Below are positions 11,401-19,748 of a DNA stretch of 64,000 nt, in pieces. The DNA is from Ruminococcus flavefaciens (GTDB taxonomy: Bacteria > Bacteroidota > Bacteroidia > Bacteroidales > P3), in assembly GCA_023667315.1 (NCBI GenBank), contig JAMPAI010000001.1, positions 180,820-244,819 on the forward strand, in the 5' to 3' direction. The notes under the pieces were generated by a model that was not told where the DNA came from, did no database searches, and saw nothing but the letters and a program-made list of their open reading frames with translations. The stretch's first letter is position 1. Each line of letters starts with the position of its first letter. The translations under genes and the position numbers were made by a program.

Positions 11401-14400
11401 AGGAAGAAAGCGAAGTTCCTCACCTGACTGTCGATCGGGTAACGGATATAGACGGAACGGTTACGGTGTATGGTTCCAATGCCTGCGGCCCTGGCCCGAA
11501 GGCCACTTTCGAGGCAAAGGTGATCCATACGCCGCATAAGCCTCTTCCCGATTGGCATGCACAGGAAGACTATGTCTATTCCAAGGATGCCGATACGGTA
11601 ACCGATGTGGTGTGCCTGCATGGCGGCGGTATTCATCTTAAGGTAAGGCAAGACGGGGCGGACGCTCCGGGCGTCGAGTTCCGGTATGTGCTTCTGCGCG
11701 GGGAATCGATGACGGTAACCGAAAAAGGCATCATTACCCCCAAGGCTACGGCAACCGTCGACAGCTCGGTGCTGGTGGCCGTCTATGGTTACTATACCGC
11801 CTGCGGCGGTTCGGGAGATCCTCTGTATATACGTCTCGGCTACGAAGACACTGTTTCTTCGGCAGCGTTGGGCAAGGTGAATGTCAGCCCAGCCGAATGG
11901 GAGGAAAATCCCGAGCCCTGCCCCGAAGAAGAAATGGAATTCAGCGTAGAGCATCCTATTGCCCTGGCTTACAAATGGGTGCTTCCCACCGGTTGGAACT
12001 TTAAGGAAGGCACCGACAGCACCCAGGCCACGGTAACCGTAGTGGTAGGCAACCAGAGGGGTGCCGTGGGGGTAAGCCCGGTAACGAGTTTCAGCGAACT
12101 GGGTTGCGGCTCGCTGTTGGCCAAGCCCGTGTATTCGGTTACGTTTACGCCCAGGGCGGTTCCTCAGACTCCCGGATTTTCCGTTTTTGAGGAAAGGCCT
12201 TGCGTGGGTGAAGTGGTAAGATATGAGTTGCCCCAAAGCACGGCTTCCAACATAAAGGCATACCGCTGGGAATTTCCGGAAGACTGGCTTATCGCCACCA
12301 CCGATGCGGCTGTGGGTGGAGCCGTGGGCGACACCAACATCTTGCCGAATACGCAGAACAACTCCTGTTCGGTAATCGTGGGCAAGGATACCGGCGATAT
12401 CGTGGTGTATGCCATGGACGAATGCGGCGACCGCCTGGTGCGCGGAATACCGGTCTCCCAAACGGCCTATCCCGTCGACACGGCCAGACTGCTGGTGTCG
12501 GGCGACCAGAACGTTTGCCTCGACAGTACCGTCTATCTTACGGTTCAGGCACTGAACCGTTATACCGACGCCACCGACTACGATTTACGGATAGAATACG
12601 CCAAGGAAGGCGATAATGAAATCGAGGTCAGCGAAGACGGCGGCAAGATGCGTCTGGTGATCAAGTGCGTCAACACGGATACGGCCAGACTTGTCTTTAC
12701 GCCGAAGAACCTCTTTGGCTGTGCGGCGGAACCTTTTGTACATTACCTGATTACCGATACCGTTCCTGAGATTCCGGGCGTGATCGACGGTCCCGATATG
12801 GTTTGCGAGGACAATCCCTATACCTTTGTCTTTACGGTGGCTCCCGAAAAGAAGGCCATTTTCGAAGACATCGACTATCATTGGGAAGTTCCGCAGGGCT
12901 GGCATATCGACAGCATCGTGAGCGGCGATACGGTGCTGCACGCCTATTTCGACACCTTGTCGGCGCCGAGCCGCACCAAAGACACCATTCTGTGTTACCC
13001 GCGCTCGGGTTGCGGCACGGCCTTCCCCACCGTGCGCGAGGTAAGCATCCGTCCGCAAGACGAGTTCAACGACAGCATTCTGGTGGAAAGGCCGGCCCCC
13101 TGTCTGGGTACGGAACTGCAGGCGTGGATGAAGGACAAGGATTCGTACGATCTCGATACGTTCCGCTTCTTCTGGAACACGCCCGCGGGCTGGACGCGTC
13201 TGGACGGAAACGAGCTGCCGCAGACCTCGTATCTGGTTCAATACGATACGGCTTCATATATCAGTGTGCGCTACCAACGCCACAACAGCTGCGGTATGAG
13301 CAAGGCCGTCGGCCTGCGCGTAACCGTAAAGGACAGCGCGGCCAAGGCCCGGTTCGAAGGCATCGCCTATCCGTGCTATACCCGCGATGTGTACGAAATG
13401 GCGGTATGGCCCGATCCGGAACATATCGACAGTGTGACCTGGGACTACGGAAGCCTTGCGGCCACCGTACTTACCCGGCGGGGTTCGTATATGCAAAACG
13501 ATTCCTTGGTTATCGACAATGCAGCGCATACCACGCAGCCGGTAAGCGTTACGGTGAGTTCGCACAACGAGTGCGGAAGCCGGGATACGGTGTTCACGAT
13601 ACGTCCGATCACCACGATCTCCGATTTCAACAGCACGGTTCAGGTGCCGCGCTACTGCCTCTCCGATACGGGCTATGCCTATATCAACCTCACGGCTGCG
13701 CAACGCAACCAGGGGCTGTTCTTCGAATGGAGCTTCGAGCCCGATTCGATCTATACGCCGCTCGACGCCTTCGTGCTTGGCGACAGCGTGTCGGTGCTGC
13801 AGTATCTGTCCGGTGCAACCGACGATACCCTGCGTCTCGTGATGCTGGCCGGCAACGACTGCAGCCGTCTGGCCGACAGTATGCTCAGTCCGCGTATCGT
13901 TGAGCTCGTGCCGTTCCGCTACCGGATCTCTGCCGCCTACGATACATCGTACAATGTGGTTTACGGTTCGGAACATGTGCCGGTACTGGTGGCGGGAACC
14001 TCGGTATCCGACACCAACGCCTACACCTACCGCTGGCAGCCCGACAACCGGCTCTATCCGCTGCAGGACAGCAGCCGAACCAACCGGCGCTACACCAAGA
14101 CCCTGGTGCAGGATGTGGAAACGTTCTACGTGGATTCGCGCCAGAAGGAGGATGCCGGCCAGGCTTTGCTGCCGTTCTACCGCCGCGACGGGCTTTGCTA
14201 TGCCTACGATACCGTGCGTATCCGGGTGGACAGCCTGCTGGGCGTGACGTTCGCAGGCGAGTGGTTCGCCTGCGCGGGTATGGATAAGGAACTGCCGGCG
14301 CTCGTTGCGGGCGGCAACTACGACCGGATGCGCGTGGATACGGCGGGCGGCCAGAACGAGTACCGCCATAATATCCGTTGGTACCGCTGGAACGACAGTG

Positions 14401-15107
14401 TATGGCAGGAACTGGAGGCAGACCGCGACCGTGCCACGGCTACCGTTGCGCACGATAAGGCGGGCGATTACCTGTACCGCGTGATTGTGTCGGACAGCAC
14501 CTTCCTGCGCGACTCGGTGTCGGAAACGGTGTCCGTTCATGGCGATACGGCGGATGTGTGGCTGGGCGTCTTCGACAGCCCCACCGTGCGGTTCACCAAT
14601 GTATCGTCCAACCCGGTGGAAGTGCCGGTGGGCAGCCGCATCCAGGTGCAGGCCCGGGTGGACGAAGGCACCGGCGAATACGTTTACCGTTGGACTTCGG
14701 CGCCCGATACCACGCTCGTTCTGCCCGGCTACGAATCTGAACCCGAAACCAAGACCCATTCCATCTACCAGGCCTCTGAACTGCGCCTGGTGGTCTTGGA
14801 TACCTTGAGCGGATGCACGGCTTCCGACACGGTTTACATCAAGTTGGGCAAGGGCAGCGATATCCCCAACGCCTTTACGCCCAACGGCGACGGCAAGAAC
14901 GACGTGTTCCTCAAGGGAGTTTCGGAACTGACCATCTTTACCCGCTGGGGTGAGGAGATATATCATACCACGACGGGCGAGGGCTGGGACGGCACGGACA
15001 AGAACAAGAAAGTGCGTCCGGGCGATTACCTGTATGTGGCCGTTGTACGCGAAAACGGCAAAGACCTTGTGTTCAAGGGAGTGGTAACGGTGTTAAAGGT
15101 TGATTGA
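5439..15107 (+). CDS. Giant PKD-like repeat surface protein with type B T9SS (gliding-type) C-terminal domain
   Basis: 3222 residues from a GTG start, with a signal peptide (about 1-35, ending VVCA before QDS). Most of the protein is a long series of PKD-like beta modules. A typical module opens with a Cys motif (PCEGD, VCDGD, PCVGE), has a Tyr/Phe-x-Trp core (YRWEFPSDW, YKWVLPTGW) and closes with N-x-C-G. A Gly-rich linker lies near residue 610. The last 80 residues (IPNAFTPNGDGKND ... WDGTDKNKK) are the gliding-motility-associated, type B T9SS sorting domain. Such proteins form long surface filaments or adhesins; SprB of Flavobacterium is the best known. The next genes are an OmpA-type protein and a PorP/SprF-like protein, the usual partners of type B cargo. 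Ligand unknown. Confidence 0.9.
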   Translation: MNNYFFKQRVHIGKCAVVFFLSLWGFLWLGNVVCAQDSRLYMSVPAKAGASKSGGTIGPLKNGEVYCVYEAGSRPNLFLENAGTQCTWSVLPANKVEIANQYGPYGDTVTLRISTPINELLSITLTVREGGGEPRDLRIIVPRQALGAGEIMVEDLLDDTTYCADLEYQVRVAEDPNYTKDGSVNNYGQGLYPDADLRYQWSLLDGISPLKSDIYVQQPAQMYGWRADVPAYARRWQVQPMTCENSNHPANPTTREILNVIPRNLSSEKLSVKAIRFTKEGVGEMDDMGNPIPDWDTSGMEEYGNACVWYSAKFNGSVRNIQAEHLGYRESENGFVYLQAVPYRPEDISFRNYTYEWLFDTADLVLDTARMAQMANMSGYGFGADKGRVCFRIKERKDDDGLNIEDIKVSYVMHCPACNERAAARGQSFVYRSAESEKITLKRIDTLVDARIAYHSEIHNKDGMPVQVLDELPRLCGLTEYNFCSTTDKDGNGGQTEYRWAMPPKLGEKDEEQWIETDGISDCLGERSPAIVETDTKTGDTVRFMVYPANYCFVNGKDTSRNAKYMYAFLRSVPRAPRIIDTIEHRYYPGYSKDELQQLVDNESGVGGGAGGGGAVAPGGGAGGNDEIPWPSKGVENPVLLCNRTYFGHNVVSFSEKQSFLLHTPKNELKANDYSKNPLAESGFVVTFPKEDDASRDALESAMTIERYKGRESGDTNLLSFSIDLGKRAALVGKRQIIMRLQAANECGVGNPSYFPVNIIDTIPVIGHVRDANRGDGDPDLVYDYVDSLCEGTRMNMTNESALAKDGSGEPVYITASSDPYRNTDKVEYRWQIPSTWRFEDPVNGPLVNPTWVSLGQEDGAVRLALRNRCGQSRYRSGDSINVNPFTRVSIKVVKGLETTDVALDPKSSDPDVLQSFKDNPFLLLPCRGSEMMYAGDTSERTDRYRWEFPSDWQVVTGMEGQYNGTAEADPSHPNWAYTDHLGLTSYFGDMRVRVRVGGDTGNIYVVGQTLDCRFRFDNYAPDRTVDPPWLGHRRDSMKAVVRPYTGKPEPDGVWPDSVCVRKVASLSVMPDPTQDSLTRSQTTFIWKFPDDYSDIAYSNTNPDDPRQVRNTLFFTVPDRAGDRDTITVFSHRTDCDATNRMDSIQVVIKLTDTIPFVANRYLNDARRPTSRINTTPCEGDTVVYRVLPDPKKYSDGVWFTWNGGNAFIDTAQGLIDTTGWRALNPTGIYSDTLKMIVGRNALALGAQIKSPCGLSSVFATVFNPVGLVRDTVHPVDGRHLLCMGEKVTFEWDSVRYATQYDWFYPWGKEHDTLFIENKMFYREFGRKTEFAEGFVYVLPSNKCGVGPYSDTVRIENVIKDLKAPSVTDFDKVVDFTVSGDTVFDTVCLRTDRKYLVEYKDESYEEGMAWRYKWFEFAVNSEDALTVEAGYETDSSVVQFANQAGFEEKFLGVAIRHKECALWGDTLTIRIKPADTVVITDADLADRLSDWEQEDKKIVTRPCGGSAANAEWHFNSDFGEEGIRYRFVWWDSLSQTRARYHDADGVMVSGAVKKDDNFTWLNPKQEDDLENTWYSGDEDVLKVSIPNNQLLYLSVDLKNRCGVSRLPSLAIRTVVSIVDSIYRLQMLSERVCDGDSLVFRVDSSANIGGFIWHYPWGAQLDTVNVGTQVVRTFNTKEYQTGEVYVIPYNGCGNAKESDRIDIAEVLRIPSRAVPVDFDPAYDAEKNPVAKDTLCMREKITLHVHSDSWEEGRYETRWRLVQGSATGFEREDESCTLTQTDVNAEPFVLEFFSRAKGCRRYSDTLQIRILSMDTLTFALVEDEDEDLGRLEVLLPSIVDYADDTPAALDPCGGTEQKYTIARNIHWSILSDAESYFSWNAKGEAPQSSVGDDLALGSTDWTYVGSPIDGFYRDLPLKVGADELRLHVNLRNICGISHSPALALVPKPAVLQEPTITPESVCLDEVLDLDCEDVANAEKYYWEFPWDPRKEESEVPHLTVDRVTDIDGTVTVYGSNACGPGPKATFEAKVIHTPHKPLPDWHAQEDYVYSKDADTVTDVVCLHGGGIHLKVRQDGADAPGVEFRYVLLRGESMTVTEKGIITPKATATVDSSVLVAVYGYYTACGGSGDPLYIRLGYEDTVSSAALGKVNVSPAEWEENPEPCPEEEMEFSVEHPIALAYKWVLPTGWNFKEGTDSTQATVTVVVGNQRGAVGVSPVTSFSELGCGSLLAKPVYSVTFTPRAVPQTPGFSVFEERPCVGEVVRYELPQSTASNIKAYRWEFPEDWLIATTDAAVGGAVGDTNILPNTQNNSCSVIVGKDTGDIVVYAMDECGDRLVRGIPVSQTAYPVDTARLLVSGDQNVCLDSTVYLTVQALNRYTDATDYDLRIEYAKEGDNEIEVSEDGGKMRLVIKCVNTDTARLVFTPKNLFGCAAEPFVHYLITDTVPEIPGVIDGPDMVCEDNPYTFVFTVAPEKKAIFEDIDYHWEVPQGWHIDSIVSGDTVLHAYFDTLSAPSRTKDTILCYPRSGCGTAFPTVREVSIRPQDEFNDSILVERPAPCLGTELQAWMKDKDSYDLDTFRFFWNTPAGWTRLDGNELPQTSYLVQYDTASYISVRYQRHNSCGMSKAVGLRVTVKDSAAKARFEGIAYPCYTRDVYEMAVWPDPEHIDSVTWDYGSLAATVLTRRGSYMQNDSLVIDNAAHTTQPVSVTVSSHNECGSRDTVFTIRPITTISDFNSTVQVPRYCLSDTGYAYINLTAAQRNQGLFFEWSFEPDSIYTPLDAFVLGDSVSVLQYLSGATDDTLRLVMLAGNDCSRLADSMLSPRIVELVPFRYRISAAYDTSYNVVYGSEHVPVLVAGTSVSDTNAYTYRWQPDNRLYPLQDSSRTNRRYTKTLVQDVETFYVDSRQKEDAGQALLPFYRRDGLCYAYDTVRIRVDSLLGVTFAGEWFACAGMDKELPALVAGGNYDRMRVDTAGGQNEYRHNIRWYRWNDSVWQELEADRDRATATVAHDKAGDYLYRVIVSDSTFLRDSVSETVSVHGDTADVWLGVFDSPTVRFTNVSSNPVEVPVGSRIQVQARVDEGTGEYVYRWTSAPDTTLVLPGYESEPETKTHSIYQASELRLVVLDTLSGCTASDTVYIKLGKGSDIPNAFTPNGDGKNDVFLKGVSELTIFTRWGEEIYHTTTGEGWDGTDKNKKVRPGDYLYVAVVRENGKDLVFKGVVTVLKVD

Positions 15108-15122
15108 CATTTTTAAAAGAAG

Positions 15123-18100
15123 ATGTGTAAGATGAGGTTAGCTTTTGTTTCGTTTGGCTTGGCGGTTCTTGTCGGGTTGGGAAGCGTGTCTGCGCAACAG
15201 CCCGTCATGGACGGTTCGAAAGAAGACGTGCAGCAGCAAATCCGGCAGGATCAGGCGATGAAGGCCGTTAAGGACGATGTTAAGGGCGACGGCTTCAAGG
15301 GGGGCGTGCGCAAGCAGGTGGAGTTGGGCATGGCGGCGTTCAGTCTGGAACAGTACGCGGTGGCCTACGACCGTTTCTTGCGGGCTTTCTCGCGCGAGAA
15401 GGATTCCGCGCGCCTGCTCAAGATCGAGTACCTGATGGGGCAGAGCCAGCAGCGCATGAACCATCCCAAGGCGGCGGCCCTGCACTATTCGCATATCTGG
15501 CGCAAGGGCGTGCGCGATGCCGCTTTCCTGCAGGCATATGCCGACGTGCTCTTTGCCGTGAGCGCCTACGACCGGGCGCAGCGTATTCTCGACGACCTCA
15601 AGGCCAAGGGGGTCTCCACCCCGGCCACCCGGGTTCGCGAACAGAGCCTGCAGAATATGGAATACGCGCGGCAGATGCAGGAAGCCTTCGGGCTTCTTCC
15701 CAAAGACCTGCACTACGACACGGCCCTTAACACGGCCTTCAGCGAATACGCCCCCTCCTTGGTGGCGGGGCAGCTGGTGTTCACCTCCTCCCGCCCGCAG
15801 CAGGGGCAGACGGTAAGCGACCCGCGCACGGCGCAAGGGTATTCGCGGCTCTTCTCGGCAACCTACAATTCGGTTACCCAGACATGGGGCGATCCGCAGC
15901 CTTTCCGGGGTGAGATAGCCAATCTGAAAGGCAATATCGGAACGTTCAGCTACGACTCGGTGCATAACATAGGCTTCTTTACCTGGAATCAGGTGAACAG
16001 CAGCGGCATCTACACCGTGCAGCGCGAGGCCGACGGCTCCTGGGTCAACCTGCAGGAGTTCCTTTTCAACTATATGGAAGGCGACGACAACTTCCTGGGC
16101 AAGGTGGCGCATCCCTCTGTCAGCAAAGACGGGAACCGCCTCCTGTTCGTGTATCGCGACGAGGCCCGCCGCACCGGTTCCGACATCTGGTATGTGGAGC
16201 GCACGGTGCCCAAGGCGGAGCCGGTTGCCAAAGGCAGGCGCAAGAAGGTAACGCCTCCTTCGGCACAGGGCAAGACCTCTTCGCGCAAGAAAAAGACGCA
16301 GGTGGTTACCGGCCCGCAGGCGGTTATCGTGAATGCCGACTGGGGGGTTCCGGTGCGTTACGATTCGTTGGTGAACACGCCTGGCCGCGAGGTATTCCCG
16401 CAGTGGGTCAACGACAGCATGTTCATCTTCGCCTCCGACGGACACGTGGGCTACGGCGGCACCGACCTGTATGTGGCCATGCTCGATTCGAACCGCAGCA
16501 AGGTGCGCAACATCAACACCTTGCCCATGCCCGTAAACTCCTCGTTCGACGACAACGCACTCCTGCCCGATGTGGCGCACGGCATGCTGATCCTCTCCTC
16601 GAACCGCCACACCGACTGGGGGCGCACCGACAACCTTTTCCTGATGCGCACCTGGGGCGTGAAATATCAGGTGGAGGGTACCGTTTCCTCGTGGGAAATA
16701 CGCTACGACACGCTTACGGTAAAGAAAACCCGCACGCTGGAACCCGCTCCGGTCGATTCGGCCTCCTTTGCGCTCGACAGCCTCGGCAATCCGGTCTTGG
16801 ACAGTCTGGGTAATCCGGTGCCTGCCGAAGGCCTTGTAGGCGTGCCCGAAACGGTAACCGAAGAAGAACAGAGCTTCAAGGCCGACACGATTCACAACGT
16901 GCTCAAGAACTACTACATCATGGTGCGGAGTAAGGAAAGCGATTTCTATACCTCGGCCAGGCCCGACAGCACGGGTAAATATTCCGTTTCTTTCCTGGCA
17001 CCGGGAACCTACGACTTTACGGTGTATTCCGACGGTTTCAAGGATACCACGCGCACCGTGGTCCTGGAAAAAGACGGGCAGGTGCTGCCCATTCTGGTGA
17101 CCCGCCGGGTGGATTTCGAGACCCGCAAGCTGGTACAGCCAAAGAAACCCGCGCCCAAGCCCAGGAAGAAGCCGGAAGAAAAGCCCAAGCCCAAACCGAA
17201 ACCGGCACCCAAACCGAAGCCCAAGCCCAAAGACACGATCTCCACCCCCAAGGCCTTGATTTCCAAAATCAACAAGGAAAAGAAGATAGAGCAGAAACCC
17301 GATGTGCGCACGGTGGACAATTACAAGAAACGTATCAACGACCCCCTGCGCCGCGCCAAGCTTACCGTGGTGCCGCCCGACGCCAAGTGCGAGGTGTGCA
17401 GCGACAAACCCGAATGGAGGCGCAACGTGGGCGAGGACTTCTACATCAAGTCGGGCGAAGACAAGGCCCTGATTACCCTTACCGACCAACAGGGACACGT
17501 CTCCTATATCGACCTGGCGCCCAACACGGCCTATTCGCTGCAACTGCAGATGACCTCCAACGCCAACCTGCCGTCGCTGCCCAAGGGCATCACCCAAGAC
17601 GATATCCGCAAGAAAGTGGTTACGCGCGACTACATCCTCTTTGAGTGCACGCCCAAACTGGCGGAGGTGAACGACGAGGTGTACATAAACAACGTCTATT
17701 ACGATTTCGACAAGGAAGAACTGATCAAAGACGGATCGCGCGAACTGGACCGCATGATCATCATCGCGCTCAAGAACCCGCAGATGATTTTCGAGGTGGA
17801 GGCCAACACCGACGAACGCGGCTCGGAAGAATACAACCAGAAACTTTCCGACCGCCGTCTGGAAACGGTACGTTCGTATGTGGCCAAGAAGGGCATGGAC
17901 ATGAGCCGCTTCAAGGGCAAGTCGTACGGCGAGAGCAACCCACTGATACGCAATGCCGTCACCGATAAGGAACACTACCTGAACCGCCGCACCACCTTCC
18001 GCCTGCGCAACCCCAAGGCGGTGAACGCCAAGAAAGACGACCTGAGCTATCCGGCGCCCGAGGTAAGCTCCCCGCAGGAGGAACAGGTGCGCTTTATGGT

Positions 18101-18380
18101 GCAGGTGGGCGCCTTCCGCGTGCCCTTGGACGACCCCAAGGACTACTACCGCGACATTCTGGAGAAGAACCCCGATTTCGAGATAACCTATTACATGGAT
18201 GGTGACGGCCTGTACAAGTACAACGTAGGCAGCCATTACAACACCTTGGAAAAGGCGCAGGCCGTAGTGAAACGGCTTCTGGACCAGAACCGCGAGTGCT
18301 ACATCGCGGCCTTCTACAAAGGCCGGCGCATTACGGTAAACGAAGCCAAGGCCATCCTGCAACATAACAAAAGGCGTTGA
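15123..18380 (+). CDS. PorE-like OmpA-family protein with TPR, PD40 propeller and C-terminal SPOR-like domain
   Basis: 1085 residues. Order: signal peptide ending SVSA (about 1-24); TPR-like helices (about 50-200); WD40/PD40-type propeller blades (about 200-540); a short tandem DSLGNPVL repeat (about 557-570); a carboxypeptidase-regulatory-like sandwich (about 595-655); a Lys/Pro-rich linker (about 672-704); an OmpA-C peptidoglycan-binding domain (about 852-964, with VYYDFDKEEL and NTDERGS); and a SPOR-like domain (about 988-1080, from FMVQVGAFRVP). P. gingivalis PorE has the TPR-propeller-CRD-OmpA order and ties the T9SS to peptidoglycan. The SPOR-like addition is not part of that description. 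It is 15 bases after the giant gene and shares one base with the PorP-like gene, so one operon is likely. Confidence 0.82.
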   Translation: MCKMRLAFVSFGLAVLVGLGSVSAQQPVMDGSKEDVQQQIRQDQAMKAVKDDVKGDGFKGGVRKQVELGMAAFSLEQYAVAYDRFLRAFSREKDSARLLKIEYLMGQSQQRMNHPKAAALHYSHIWRKGVRDAAFLQAYADVLFAVSAYDRAQRILDDLKAKGVSTPATRVREQSLQNMEYARQMQEAFGLLPKDLHYDTALNTAFSEYAPSLVAGQLVFTSSRPQQGQTVSDPRTAQGYSRLFSATYNSVTQTWGDPQPFRGEIANLKGNIGTFSYDSVHNIGFFTWNQVNSSGIYTVQREADGSWVNLQEFLFNYMEGDDNFLGKVAHPSVSKDGNRLLFVYRDEARRTGSDIWYVERTVPKAEPVAKGRRKKVTPPSAQGKTSSRKKKTQVVTGPQAVIVNADWGVPVRYDSLVNTPGREVFPQWVNDSMFIFASDGHVGYGGTDLYVAMLDSNRSKVRNINTLPMPVNSSFDDNALLPDVAHGMLILSSNRHTDWGRTDNLFLMRTWGVKYQVEGTVSSWEIRYDTLTVKKTRTLEPAPVDSASFALDSLGNPVLDSLGNPVPAEGLVGVPETVTEEEQSFKADTIHNVLKNYYIMVRSKESDFYTSARPDSTGKYSVSFLAPGTYDFTVYSDGFKDTTRTVVLEKDGQVLPILVTRRVDFETRKLVQPKKPAPKPRKKPEEKPKPKPKPAPKPKPKPKDTISTPKALISKINKEKKIEQKPDVRTVDNYKKRINDPLRRAKLTVVPPDAKCEVCSDKPEWRRNVGEDFYIKSGEDKALITLTDQQGHVSYIDLAPNTAYSLQLQMTSNANLPSLPKGITQDDIRKKVVTRDYILFECTPKLAEVNDEVYINNVYYDFDKEELIKDGSRELDRMIIIALKNPQMIFEVEANTDERGSEEYNQKLSDRRLETVRSYVAKKGMDMSRFKGKSYGESNPLIRNAVTDKEHYLNRRTTFRLRNPKAVNAKKDDLSYPAPEVSSPQEEQVRFMVQVGAFRVPLDDPKDYYRDILEKNPDFEITYYMDGDGLYKYNVGSHYNTLEKAQAVVKRLLDQNRECYIAAFYKGRRITVNEAKAILQHNKRR

Positions 18381-19318
18381 TGCATTTTAAACCAGCACAT
18401 ATACACTCTTGGGCTCTGCTTGCCGTGTTATTGTGCTCTGTTCCCTTGCGGGCGCAGAACAATACGCCGATATTCACCCAACAGCTGTTCCACAAGGTGA
18501 ATTTCAACCCGGCGGCGGTAAGGCCCGATCCCGTGGTGGATGTGTCGTTGTTCGGACGTATGCAGTGGGTGGGCATCAAAGGCGCGCCCAAGAACATCAT
18601 GCTCAATGCTTCCGGCTACCTGCCCGAGATAAAGTCGGGTATCTCCGGCTCGATCATGGGCGAGTCGTTCGGGCTCACCTTTACGATGAACGCCAAGTTC
18701 GGCTATTCCTACCATATCCACTTAGGGCGCAAGAACTACCTCTCGTTCGGCGTGAATGCGGGTCTGATTTACAAGAACTTCGAGGGCAGCAAGATAAAAG
18801 TGGAGGATGAAACCGACGAATTGGTTAACTTTGAGGACGTAAACGACCTGAAACCCGATGTGGATTTCGGCCTGATGTTCACCTTCAACAAGTTCAGCCT
18901 CGGTCTGAGTGCCACGCACCTTACCGCCTGGGCTTACGACCGCAAGCACGATTACTTCGCGCCGCAGGAGGGATACCATGCCTTTATACAGTTTAAGGGC
19001 GACATCAGTCCCAAATTCGCCATCGACCCCTATATCGCCGCCCATTATGTGGGAGGTTACCTGAAGGCGGACGCCATCCTCAACTTCCGCATTCTGGATA
19101 TCTTCTGGTTCGGCGGAGGCTACCGCTACAACGATGCGGTGGTGCTGATGGCGGGGGCGAAGATCGGCAGGGTGTTTTCGATCGGATACTCGTACGACCT
19201 GGGGATGGGCGGCATGAAGAAGTACCATTCCGGTTCGCACGAGGTGTTCCTTTCTTTGAAGTTTGAGACCACGCGCAAGGTCGGGGAAGTTACCGACACT
19301 CCGTTGATGTTTGAATAG
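18380..19318 (+). CDS. PorP/SprF-family outer-membrane protein
   Basis: 312 residues, a PorP/SprF-type beta barrel. A signal peptide (ends PLRA before QNN) is followed by the family opening (PIFTQQLFHKVNFNPAAV) and by alternating amphipathic strands, ending near VFLSLKFET. SprF-like proteins are needed for secretion or surface attachment of SprB-type proteins with type B sorting domains, so this is probably the dedicated partner of the giant protein upstream. The ATG at 18380 shares its A with the TGA of the OmpA gene, giving translational coupling; a TTG one codon earlier is possible. Confidence 0.88.
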   Translation: MHFKPAHIHSWALLAVLLCSVPLRAQNNTPIFTQQLFHKVNFNPAAVRPDPVVDVSLFGRMQWVGIKGAPKNIMLNASGYLPEIKSGISGSIMGESFGLTFTMNAKFGYSYHIHLGRKNYLSFGVNAGLIYKNFEGSKIKVEDETDELVNFEDVNDLKPDVDFGLMFTFNKFSLGLSATHLTAWAYDRKHDYFAPQEGYHAFIQFKGDISPKFAIDPYIAAHYVGGYLKADAILNFRILDIFWFGGGYRYNDAVVLMAGAKIGRVFSIGYSYDLGMGGMKKYHSGSHEVFLSLKFETTRKVGEVTDTPLMFE

Positions 19319-19355
19319 TCCCGGAGTCGCGTTTAAACGTTTAAATAAGGAAGAA

Positions 19356-19712
19356 ATGACCAGACAGGCAGAAAACGAGGCATTGCAATCGTACAACGTG
19401 TTGGGTGCGGGCACCAGTGTAAAGGGAGCCCTTAGCAGTAACGGCAATTTACGTATAGACGGTTCGTTTGAAGGCACCCTTGCCATCGAAGGCAAGCTGG
19501 TGGTGGGAAGCACGGGCAGTCTGATTGGAAGCGTGCGCTGCGCCTCCGCCGAAATCGAAGGGAACGTGAAGACCGACAAGATGGAAGTTTCCGGTTTGCT
19601 CTCGCTCAAGAGCACTTCGATGGTGGAAGGCGAGATCACGATACAGAAACTGTTTATCGAGCAGGGCGCTGTATTCAACGGCCAGTGCAATATGCCGCAG
19701 GAAAGGGCCTAA
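19356..19712 (+). CDS. Bactofilin-family cytoskeletal protein
   Basis: 118 residues from the ATG at 19356, which follows an AAGGAAG Shine-Dalgarno-like stretch; an upstream TTG at 19311 would overlap the previous gene and is less likely. The sequence has the bactofilin pattern of short beta-helix turns rich in Gly and hydrophobics: GTSVKGALSSNGNLRIDG, IEGKLVVGSTGSLIGSV and SLKSTSMVEGEI. Bactofilins polymerise without nucleotide and scaffold cell-wall enzymes. No M23 peptidase, a frequent neighbour, is next to it here. It sits between the surface-protein operon and gcvT. Confidence 0.88.
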   Translation: MTRQAENEALQSYNVLGAGTSVKGALSSNGNLRIDGSFEGTLAIEGKLVVGSTGSLIGSVRCASAEIEGNVKTDKMEVSGLLSLKSTSMVEGEITIQKLFIEQGAVFNGQCNMPQERA

Positions 19713-19748
19713 GGCCGTATCATGGAAGAAGTAAAACAATCAAGAGAT

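Noticed and set aside
15138-18365. Very long antisense open frames, here 1075 codons, and similar ones at 57260-60130, 54748-57267, 1601-3277 and 13254-14966 on the minus strand
   Set aside because: Each lies exactly opposite a convincing gene with domain motifs. Long antisense frames arise from the GC-rich codon use, and their translations are His/Gly/Val-rich without domains or signal peptides.
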